The notes under the pieces: model-generated
Databases searched by the model: none
Seen by the model: only the letters and a program-made list of their open reading frames with translations
Told to the model about the DNA's origin: nothing
From: an uncultured Flavobacteriaceae bacterium
GTDB taxonomy: Bacteria; Bacteroidota; Bacteroidia; Flavobacteriales; Flavobacteriaceae
Length of the DNA stretch: 64,000 bases
Assembly (NCBI GenBank): GCA_947494565.1
Contig: CANLVG010000003.1
Coordinates: 124,001-188,000 of the forward strand
Direction: 5' to 3'
Part shown: positions 46,244-54,195 of the stretch, one piece after another
Numbering within the stretch: position 1 is the first letter of the stretch
How the letters are laid out: every line of letters starts with the position of its first letter
Made by a program: the position numbers and the translations under genes

Positions 46244-47395
46244 CTAAAGGCCTAAAAGTTTTGCGATGATGTTTCTCTGGATATCAGAAGTACCTGCATA
46301 AATGACCCCACCAACGGCATCACGGAGATTTCTCTCGATTTCATTTTCGGAAATATAGCCATCGCCCCCGTGATTTCGTATCGTGTCAAGACTCGATTCC
46401 ACAAAATTTTCACTGAGGTGCAATTTTAACAGGGCAGATTCCATCATTGACGACTTTCCTACACTATTGAGCCAAGCCACTTTATAGAGTAGCAATCTTG
46501 AGGTTTCCAGTCTTAATTTCATATTGGCGACCCTGTTGGAAACCGACTGGAATTGACTTATTTTTTTTCCGAATTGTTCCCTTTGTTTTACAAACGCTAT
46601 GGTTTCCTCAAGTTGATGTTCCATGGCACCCAATTGTCCGGCAAGTATGGTACAGCGGTCGTGTTCGAGCGAGCTATTGGTTATCGCCCAACCCGCACCG
46701 ATTGGTCCCAACAAATTCTCTTCGGGAACAAAGCAGTCTTCAAAAAACAAATCGCCAAAGGGTACCGTTCGCAATCCCATTTTTGGCCGGTTTGGTCCTG
46801 CGGTAAAGCCTTTCATGCCTTTTTCAACAATGAAAACGCTCATGCCCCACTTGCCTAATTTTGGATTGGTTTTTACAAAAACCAATATGACATCTGAGAC
46901 GGGTCCGAAAGTGATGTAGCGCTTGGTACCGTTTAAGAGATACCCTCCTTCAACTTTTTTGGCACTAGTTTCCATACTGAAAACATCGGATCCTGAACTG
47001 GGTTCGGTTAGTGCATGGCACCCGATCCACTGACCAGAAGCCAATTTAGGTAAGTACTTCTTCTTTTGGTCTTCAGTTCCGAAAGTTAAAATCGGATATT
47101 GCACGGTCCACATCTGGGCACTTAATCCAAAGGGTAGGCCATTATCCCGGCATCCATAACCGAAACCTTCCATTGCCAAGGTGGCAGTGAGAATACTAAC
47201 ATCATCAGTTGAGCCGCCATAGGCTTTGGTAGTGGCTAGGCCTTGAAGGCCGAAGTCGGCACATTTTTCCCAATCTGCTCTTGAGAATAGACAATCTTTG
47301 TCTTGCTTCACATAAGAACCCCCAAAATTGGCCGAAGCGAAGTCACTTACTTTGTTCTTATACTCCAATTGCTCTGAGGTCAGTGAAAAATTCAT
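46244..47395 (-). CDS. Acyl-CoA dehydrogenase-like flavoprotein, probable prolyl-carrier-protein dehydrogenase (PltE-like)
   Basis: A 383-residue FAD-dependent enzyme of the acyl-CoA dehydrogenase fold. HALTEPSSGSD is the FAD/substrate loop, and YAGTSDIQRNIIAKLLG the C-terminal signature. At the usual MCAD-type catalytic position (YEGT) there is Ala instead of Glu. A candidate base, Glu244, is present in SSLEHDRCT, the position used by the isovaleryl-CoA-dehydrogenase type and, as I recall, by the PltE/RedW prolyl-carrier dehydrogenases. It should oxidise carrier-bound proline to pyrrole-2-carboxyl thioester. The tight operon with the proline-type A domain and carrier protein supports this. 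Stopping at a dehydroproline stage is also possible. Confidence 0.85.
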   Translation of the reverse strand: MNFSLTSEQLEYKNKVSDFASANFGGSYVKQDKDCLFSRADWEKCADFGLQGLATTKAYGGSTDDVSILTATLAMEGFGYGCRDNGLPFGLSAQMWTVQYPILTFGTEDQKKKYLPKLASGQWIGCHALTEPSSGSDVFSMETSAKKVEGGYLLNGTKRYITFGPVSDVILVFVKTNPKLGKWGMSVFIVEKGMKGFTAGPNRPKMGLRTVPFGDLFFEDCFVPEENLLGPIGAGWAITNSSLEHDRCTILAGQLGAMEHQLEETIAFVKQREQFGKKISQFQSVSNRVANMKLRLETSRLLLYKVAWLNSVGKSSMMESALLKLHLSENFVESSLDTIRNHGGDGYISENEIERNLRDAVGGVIYAGTSDIQRNIIAKLLGL

Positions 47396-47506
47396 AGGTC
47401 CGATGGTGTTTGTTGTATTGTGGGTAGCGTTGAACTGAAATCATTTCGGCCGAAATTAAAGTAAAACGGGCGAAAAGTAAACGAATCAAAAAAACGGGAA
47501 ATCATC

Positions 47507-48577
47507 TTAGACTTCAACCGCTTTTGTCAAAAAGTGATACGGGTTTTTAGCGTCCTCAGAGACATTTTCGATAGCGACTTCTAAACCGATATCGAATTCA
47601 TCGGCCAAATCAAGAAAAAGGTCCATAACAACCTGATCCTCTAGAGCCCAGCCTGTGGAGTCAAAAATAGAGATTTGGTCCTTGACCTGAACATAGTCAT
47701 CAGCGTTCTGAAGTACCTCTACCCAATCAGGAGCAATTTCACTGTCCGAAAGTTGTTGGCATTCCCCTTCTATTTTAGCCTGTTCAAAAAAGTCAGGACA
47801 TACAAAACTTTGGAGAAGTAGTTCTTTAGGAAGTTCTGTTTTGCCAGGAAAGTCCGAGCCTACCGCATTGATATGTAAATGTGGTTTACTCTTGTGATAT
47901 TCAAAAAGTGGTCCGGTACCTACCTCAATAGACGTTTCGGTACAAACAATGTCCGAAGTCTCGATAATATCTTTTATCGATGCTGTCTTGATATCCAATT
48001 GGATATCGAGCATTTCAATACGGTCTCTTAAGGTGTCCATCGACTTTTGATCAATGTCGTAGATCAAAACCTCGGAAAACTGAAAAACCCTAGAAAGCGC
48101 ATGTAATTGAGTAACCGCCTGGGCTCCACATCCTATAAGACCGAGTACGGTACTTTTCGGTTTTGCCAATAACCTACTGGCAACGGCAGAAGCGGCCCCA
48201 GTTCGCAGGGCTGTTAAGAGTACGCCGTCCGCAATGCCATTGAGATGGCCTGTTTTGGTATCATAGCTAGAGATGGAGGATAGAATAGTGGGTAAATTGA
48301 AGTTGTTAGGGTTTTGAGGGTGGTATCCCACGACCTTGATGACTACTTCCTTTCCTTTCTTATGTACCGGCATCCACTCAATGAGACCAGGATTTTCCGT
48401 TTGGTAGTTGAAGCCAGAACGAATAGGTATATCTGTTTTGGATTTGTCGAAATCATGCACGGCGTTGGTTAGACGTTCGATCAAGGAATCCATCAGGCGA
48501 TCTATTCCGAACTTTTCGACAATACGAATCACGTCATCTCCTGAGAGAATGAGTGTTTTTTCTTTTTGTAAGGGCAT
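47507..48577 (-). CDS. Ornithine cyclodeaminase / mu-crystallin family protein
   Basis: A 356-residue NAD(P)-dependent enzyme of the ornithine cyclodeaminase fold. The Rossmann motif LGLIGCGAQA follows the conserved TALRTGAASAVAS segment. The family includes ornithine cyclodeaminase (ornithine to proline), the pipecolate-forming RapL/FkbL enzymes and SbnB. As first gene of the operon containing a proline ligase, carrier protein and prolyl dehydrogenase, it most simply supplies L-proline from ornithine. No SbnA-like partner is present, which argues against diaminopropionate synthesis. The gap to the next gene is 111 bp. Confidence 0.83.
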   Translation of the reverse strand: MPLQKEKTLILSGDDVIRIVEKFGIDRLMDSLIERLTNAVHDFDKSKTDIPIRSGFNYQTENPGLIEWMPVHKKGKEVVIKVVGYHPQNPNNFNLPTILSSISSYDTKTGHLNGIADGVLLTALRTGAASAVASRLLAKPKSTVLGLIGCGAQAVTQLHALSRVFQFSEVLIYDIDQKSMDTLRDRIEMLDIQLDIKTASIKDIIETSDIVCTETSIEVGTGPLFEYHKSKPHLHINAVGSDFPGKTELPKELLLQSFVCPDFFEQAKIEGECQQLSDSEIAPDWVEVLQNADDYVQVKDQISIFDSTGWALEDQVVMDLFLDLADEFDIGLEVAIENVSEDAKNPYHFLTKAVEV

Positions 48578-48903
48578 TTTCTTTCTTTAACACAGCTAAA
48601 CAAGTCAGCAGTTTACTCGCAATGTATGTAATTTACAAATTAAAAATCAACTATTTTGCCCTTGTTTCGATGAAAAGTCACATATTCTTGCCAGCACGCA
48701 ACCAAAATGGATTTTCACATCTTATTGCATTGCGGTACCTTTATAAGCCCCTGATAATAACCAAACTTTGTAGTAATATTGGACCTGACACCAAAAGTGA
48801 ACCGTTTATCGTTTATATTTAAAACTGTTAAACTTTTTTCCTTTATTGCGCAGCTTTCGCGTCAATTTTCAATGTCGCGTAACGTCTAAACCCGTATTCC
48901 GTT
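48578..48903. promoter_or_regulatory. Divergent promoter region between the pyrrole operon and the HupE-NRPS 2 operon
   Basis: About 326 bp between divergent starts, AT-rich near both genes. It holds the promoters of the two biosynthetic operons by position. TTTTCACA at 48712-48719 is the complement of the TGTGAAAA half-site seen in the palindrome upstream of NRPS 1. No exact -7 box, RNA gene or terminator was recognised. Confidence 0.45.
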
Positions 48904-50136
48904 ATGAAAAAGTTAATGTCCCTTTTTGTCCTATTGGCCCTATTTTTAGTACCCAATGCCTCCGAAGCGCATGAGGTAAATCAGAGTTATATCTTCTTGA
49001 GAATATACGAAAGTAAAGGTATAGAGGGGAGGTTTGAAATGAATGTCCGTGAGTTGAACAAGTTATTGGGTACCAACCTTCCGAAAGACCTGCAATTAAA
49101 GGATATCGAACCCTACATAGAACAAATCAAGGCGTATTTGTTGAAGAATACCTCCTTCTCCTCTCCTTTAGGAAATCATAATATCATATACACCGGTGAA
49201 GTGGACGTTCAGAAAGTAGCCTTGGGAAATTTTGTCAAAATCCATTTTGAATTGGATAATGATGAGGTATTACCAGATGAGATGACAACCGACTACAACT
49301 CGTTCTTTGAACTAGATGATTCGCATGCGGCCTTTTTGATTACTGAATACAATTGGAAAGCGGGCGTAATCAACGATGAAATGAATTTTTCTATGGATTT
49401 CGGACCTGGAGATACTTCCGAAACGATGTCGCTTACCGATGTATCGGTTTGGAAAGGCTTCTATGCTATGATCAAGCAAGGAGTATGGCACATTTGGATC
49501 GGTCTAGATCATATTTTATTTTTATTGGCACTGATTTTACCTTCAGTAATCCGAAGGAAAAAAGATGCTGCCGGGTTCAATCTATCCAATTGGGAACCTG
49601 TGCAAGAGTTTAAACCAGCCTTCTATTACATCCTTAAGGTGGTCACCTTTTTTACGATAGCACATACCATTACCTTGACCTTAGCCTCCCTGCAAATCGT
49701 AAATCTGCCCTCCCGAATCGTTGAATCGATTATAGCCTTTTCAATAGGCTTAGCCGCGTTTCATAACATACGACCTATTTTTAAAGGTAGGGACTGGGTT
49801 ATCGCCTTTATTTTTGGACTATTCCATGGATTTGGTTTTGCCAGCGTACTCGGTGATTTGGGGTTGACAAATGATTTTCTGACCGTTTCCCTCTTAGGAT
49901 TTAATATCGGAGTTGAAATAGGGCAATTGGTCATTATTGCCATGATTTTTCCGATTTTATTCTTGTTGCGAAATCGAAAAATCTACAATAAAATTCTACT
50001 TTATGGGTCTATAATCCTAATCATAATATCTTTATATTGGTTTTTAGAACGAGTCCTTGACATTAGATTCGGTGTATATCACATGGTGAAAAGGAGTATT
50101 CGTGAATTGGCCGTTGCGCTTGGGCTTTGGTCATAG
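48904..50136 (+). CDS. HupE/UreJ-family membrane protein
   Basis: A 410-residue protein with a signal peptide (ending SEA-HEV). It has an extracytoplasmic domain of about 170 residues and a C-terminal membrane domain of the HupE/UreJ_2 type from about residue 195 (GVWHIWIGLDHILFLLALIL), with further His-containing helices (FTIAHTITL, IFGLFHGFGFASVLGDLG). The His/Asp pattern resembles Ni/Co-permease-like families. HupE/UreJ proteins are linked to nickel or cobalt supply for hydrogenase and urease, but the role of the long Bacteroidota form is unclear. Its 3' end overlaps the NRPS 2 start by 10 bp, making it the first gene of that operon. This is unusual and suggests a role in transport or metal handling for the peptide product. 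Confidence 0.83.
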   Translation: MKKLMSLFVLLALFLVPNASEAHEVNQSYIFLRIYESKGIEGRFEMNVRELNKLLGTNLPKDLQLKDIEPYIEQIKAYLLKNTSFSSPLGNHNIIYTGEVDVQKVALGNFVKIHFELDNDEVLPDEMTTDYNSFFELDDSHAAFLITEYNWKAGVINDEMNFSMDFGPGDTSETMSLTDVSVWKGFYAMIKQGVWHIWIGLDHILFLLALILPSVIRRKKDAAGFNLSNWEPVQEFKPAFYYILKVVTFFTIAHTITLTLASLQIVNLPSRIVESIIAFSIGLAAFHNIRPIFKGRDWVIAFIFGLFHGFGFASVLGDLGLTNDFLTVSLLGFNIGVEIGQLVIIAMIFPILFLLRNRKIYNKILLYGSIILIIISLYWFLERVLDIRFGVYHMVKRSIRELAVALGLWS

Positions 50137-53100
50137 AAGTTGGTGAAGAAGAAAAAGATTTTAGGTTGAAAAGTGAACTGGTAAAAGACGATTTACTTTC
50201 GAAATGGAAGCGTAGGGATAAGAAGGGAGATTTGCCTGGCGAGATTCCTAAAGCTCCTTCAAATGTTGCCATACCGTTGTCTAATGGGCAGAAGGGATTG
50301 TGGTTCCTGCAAGATCTAAACAAAGAAAACTCCTTCTACAATTATGGCGAGCTCTATGATCTTAAAGGCGATTGGTCGATTTCCTATTTGAAAAGTAGTA
50401 TTCGCCAAATTTATGAGTCGCACGATATACTCAGGTCTAGTTGCATTGCTGGTAGTGATGGACTCGAACTGAAAATAGACTATGATTCGCCATTGACCAT
50501 TGAAGTGCATGAATTGGGTGCATTTCCCCTCGATGAAGCGCTTGCTACAGTACGACAAGTTGTTGCGGAAGATTTTACGACACCTTTTGAATTGAGCAGG
50601 TCACCATTACTCAGAGTGCGTGTTTTCTCAATTGATAAGGGCTATCATATACTGAGCGTGACCATGCACCATATCATCACTGATGAATGGTCCATGGATA
50701 TCTTCATGAAGCTTTTGGCGAAAAATTACAGGAAGTTGAAATCAGGTCAACAGCTTCCCAATGAAAAACCGGAATTGCAATTCAGTGATTTCGCTTATTG
50801 GGACGATACTCGAAAATGGCCGGAAAAAGAATTGACTTTTTGGAAAAAGGCTTTATCGAATCATACGCCCAACCTGGCGCTACAAACGGACTTTAAAAGA
50901 CCTGTATTGCCCTCGTATCGGGGATCTCATAAATCCTTGGAGTTTTCTCGAAAACTCTCCGAGGAGCTTCTGAATTTGGCAACGGAATCGGAAGTAACCC
51001 CTTTTGTCTTGTTACTCTCATTGTTTTACATCTTGCTGTATCGACATACGGATCAAAAAGACATTTTGGTCGGCTCACCCATTGCGAAAAGAAACCATAA
51101 AGGATTGGAAGATCTGTTGGGTTTTTTCCTGGATACCTTAGTACTTAGAAATGAGATTGATGGGGGCAATACCTACGCAGAGGTTTTGGCTAAGGTCAAG
51201 TCGAATACGCTGCAGGCATTCGCGCATAGAGACATTCCTTTTGATGTTCTCGTAAAGGAATTGAACCCTGAGCGGTCTGCCGGGAGTAATCCGTTTTTTC
51301 AGGTCATGTTTGTCTATAATACGGAATCAACAACACCGGACTTTGGTGAAGGTTTGATTCTTGAGAAAAACGACTTGGTGCGCTTAGAAAGTTCCAAATT
51401 CGATCTTACCCTATTTGTTTCCAAAAAGGACGGCGTGTTGACAGCGAGTTTCGAATATGCTACGGATTTATTTGAAGCCTCGACTATAGATCGGTTATTG
51501 GCCCATCTGCATCTCTTGGCCGAGGGTGTGGTGAAGAATCAAAGCGTGGTAATTTCCGAATTGCCGATGAGAACACCTGAAGAAACAGCGTTGTTCTCCG
51601 AAATTTCCTTACCGAACGCCGAACATACTGATTTTAACTATGCTGGCGGTATTCATAAATCGATAGAGGCATTTGCCTCTAGGACCCCTGATGCTATCGC
51701 GATCAGTTTCGGCAACCAGTCGATGACCTATAGTGAATTGAACACCAAGGCGACGACTATAGCTAGTAACTTGATCAGGTTTACCGGAGGTGAAAATACC
51801 TTTATAGGTCTGTGTATTGAGCGTTCCCTTGACATGATCGTAGGTCTTTTGGCAGTGTTAAAGTCGGGATCGGCCTATGTTCCACTAGATCCCGAATACC
51901 CCAAGGAACGACTTAAATATATCGTTCAAGATGCTAATGCTACATTGGTGCTGACGCAGGATGATTATGTAGCTGATTTTGAGGAATTAGGTGTTGACAG
52001 TATCTCTGTTTCTGCTCCGCAGATGACAAGCACTACTACAGGAACGATTTTGCCAGAGGTTGGCGGCAATGATTTGGCCTACGTGATTTATACATCCGGG
52101 AGTACCGGAAAACCTAAGGGAGTACCGATTTCACATCAAAATATTTTAGATTCTACGAAAGCTCGATTTTCTTTTTATGAAGAAAATCCAAGTGCGTTTT
52201 TGTTGTTGTCTTCCATTTCTTTTGACAGTTCTAAAGCAGGCATTTTCTGGACCTTATGTTCAGGAGGCAATCTCGTTATTGCAAAAAAGAGATTGGAGCA
52301 AGATATGGCTGCCATGCAAGAGCAAATCTTAACTCATAAGATTTCGCATGTATTGACGTTACCCACGCTGTATGGGTTGATGCTGGAACACATTTCAATC
52401 AATGCCTTAAGTCAACTGCGAACGGTCATTGTGGCGGGTGAAGCATGTCCTTCCCAACTACCGGAAAGACATTTCGACCTTTTACCTGAGTCGGTTGTTC
52501 TATACAACGAATACGGCCCGACCGAAGCTACTGTATGGTGTACCGCCCATCGAATTGAGCCTGATGATCGATACAAATCGATCCCTATAGGTCGAGCCAT
52601 TAAGGGGGCCAAGATCCATTTACTTGACGCTCGCTTACGCCATGTGCCCTTAGGGGCTATGGGAGAGATCTACATTTCAGGTAATGGCTTGTCTCAGGGG
52701 TATCTGGGAAAACCGGAGCTTACCAAAACCAAGTTTGTCGAAAATCCGTTTGCTGCCGATGGCGAAAAAAAGCTGATGTACAAGTCGGGTGATCTAGGCC
52801 GATTTCGAGCTGATGGCAACATCGCATTTTTAGGACGGGTAGATTCCCAGGTAAAACTGCGAGGTTTTAGGATAGAACTTGATGAAATCGAGGAAACCTT
52901 GCTGACCCATCGACAGGTCAAGGATGCGGCCGTTGTCATCAAACCTGCAGAACAAGGGAGTGCGAACGGTATTTTAGTCGCTTACCTTATCTTAAGGTCC
53001 AAAGTTGAATTGCAGGAAATCAAATCCTTCTTAAAACGCCTGCTTCCGAAACATATGGTGCCCGCACAAATTGTCGTTCAAGACACTTTTGTCAAACTGC

Positions 53101-54185
53101 CCAACGGCAAAGTGGACAAGAAGTATTTGGAGACCCTTCCCATGGAAAAGTTAGGAGACCCTATTGGGCCGTCAGAAGAGCTTACGGAAACAGAGGGTAC
53201 TTTAATTGCTATTTGGGAAAAAATATTGGGGTTCAACGGCTTGGCAGTGGATGATAACTTTTTTGAAATAGGGGGAAATTCGATAATGACGATTCAAGTA
53301 ATTTCCGAAGCACGCAAAATGGGTATGGTCATTTCGCCGAATCAATTATTCGATTATCAGACCATTCGTGAATTGGCTGCTTTTGTAGACCAAAATCAAC
53401 AGCAGGATGATCAGTGGGATTATATGGTACCCTTACGAAAAGAAGGTTCTAAAAAACCACTTTTTTGTATCCATGCCGGAGGCGGCCATGTGTTCTTTTA
53501 CAATAAGTTGACCGACTATTTGGAGAAGGATACCCCTATTTACGCGCTACAACCTTCAGGAGTATATGGCGATAAGGCAATGCATAGAAGCGTAAGTGAG
53601 ATGACCCGTGACTATCTTGAAGCTATAAAAAAGGTACAACCCCAAGGACCTTATAATATTCTGGTCTATTGTTTTAGTGCTGCCGTAGGTAACGAAATGG
53701 CCCTTCTATTAGCGGAAAAAGGTGAAAAAATCAACTTAATCGTTATGGACACTATGACGGCGCCGGCGGTACTCAATACGCCACGAAGACTGAGAATACG
53801 AATTCAGACCTTTCTCATGCGTTTTGTCAAGGCACCCTTTCGGTCCGTGCGCAATATGATTATTTCAAAATATGCATTGATCCGTTTAAAATGGAGAAGT
53901 AATTTTGAGGTCGACGAGGAATCTCGGGAACTGGAAAAACTTCGAGTCAATCTGATGGACTTGAGTCAAACCTATACATGGAAACCGTTTGACGGAGAAG
54001 TTTCATTGATATTGACCAAGAAAGACCATGAAGCCTTGAATAAGGAAACCGTGCGTTCTTGGCAAGAAGTCGTGAAAAGTGATGTAACTATTGTACGTAC
54101 CAGGGGCAGTCATCGCGAACTTTTTGACGAACCATATGTGAAGTACACGGCAAAAGCTATAGAAAAGTGTATGTTTGATCACTAA
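50127..54185 (+). CDS. Non-ribosomal peptide synthetase, C-A-T-TE, with Cys-type thioesterase
   Basis: A 1352-residue terminating module. The C domain (about 45-480) has HHIITDE from His181. The A domain (about 510-1000) has YTSGSTGKPKG, YKSGDLGRF and NGKVDKKYL. Specificity positions read by eye are D-S-A-T-I-A-E-V-W, which I cannot match to a known substrate; Asp at the first position implies an alpha-amino acid. The carrier Ser1052 is in IGGNSIM. In the TE domain (about 1105-1352) the nucleophile elbow reads VYCFSAA where GYSFGG is usual, placing Cys1182 at the nucleophile position, with Asp1208 and His1329 as partners. The start is a TTG at 50127 overlapping the HupE gene. No ATG lies before the C domain, so the start is uncertain; a second TTG at 50166 is possible. 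Confidence 0.9.
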   Translation: MVIEVGEEEKDFRLKSELVKDDLLSKWKRRDKKGDLPGEIPKAPSNVAIPLSNGQKGLWFLQDLNKENSFYNYGELYDLKGDWSISYLKSSIRQIYESHDILRSSCIAGSDGLELKIDYDSPLTIEVHELGAFPLDEALATVRQVVAEDFTTPFELSRSPLLRVRVFSIDKGYHILSVTMHHIITDEWSMDIFMKLLAKNYRKLKSGQQLPNEKPELQFSDFAYWDDTRKWPEKELTFWKKALSNHTPNLALQTDFKRPVLPSYRGSHKSLEFSRKLSEELLNLATESEVTPFVLLLSLFYILLYRHTDQKDILVGSPIAKRNHKGLEDLLGFFLDTLVLRNEIDGGNTYAEVLAKVKSNTLQAFAHRDIPFDVLVKELNPERSAGSNPFFQVMFVYNTESTTPDFGEGLILEKNDLVRLESSKFDLTLFVSKKDGVLTASFEYATDLFEASTIDRLLAHLHLLAEGVVKNQSVVISELPMRTPEETALFSEISLPNAEHTDFNYAGGIHKSIEAFASRTPDAIAISFGNQSMTYSELNTKATTIASNLIRFTGGENTFIGLCIERSLDMIVGLLAVLKSGSAYVPLDPEYPKERLKYIVQDANATLVLTQDDYVADFEELGVDSISVSAPQMTSTTTGTILPEVGGNDLAYVIYTSGSTGKPKGVPISHQNILDSTKARFSFYEENPSAFLLLSSISFDSSKAGIFWTLCSGGNLVIAKKRLEQDMAAMQEQILTHKISHVLTLPTLYGLMLEHISINALSQLRTVIVAGEACPSQLPERHFDLLPESVVLYNEYGPTEATVWCTAHRIEPDDRYKSIPIGRAIKGAKIHLLDARLRHVPLGAMGEIYISGNGLSQGYLGKPELTKTKFVENPFAADGEKKLMYKSGDLGRFRADGNIAFLGRVDSQVKLRGFRIELDEIEETLLTHRQVKDAAVVIKPAEQGSANGILVAYLILRSKVELQEIKSFLKRLLPKHMVPAQIVVQDTFVKLPNGKVDKKYLETLPMEKLGDPIGPSEELTETEGTLIAIWEKILGFNGLAVDDNFFEIGGNSIMTIQVISEARKMGMVISPNQLFDYQTIRELAAFVDQNQQQDDQWDYMVPLRKEGSKKPLFCIHAGGGHVFFYNKLTDYLEKDTPIYALQPSGVYGDKAMHRSVSEMTRDYLEAIKKVQPQGPYNILVYCFSAAVGNEMALLLAEKGEKINLIVMDTMTAPAVLNTPRRLRIRIQTFLMRFVKAPFRSVRNMIISKYALIRLKWRSNFEVDEESRELEKLRVNLMDLSQTYTWKPFDGEVSLILTKKDHEALNKETVRSWQEVVKSDVTIVRTRGSHRELFDEPYVKYTAKAIEKCMFDH

Positions 54186-54195
54186 TTCTTAAGAG

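Noticed and set aside
48553-48822. An 89-codon plus-strand frame between the ornithine cyclodeaminase and HupE genes
   Set aside because: It begins inside the cyclodeaminase gene and crosses the AT-rich divergent promoter region; its composition looks like translated intergenic DNA.
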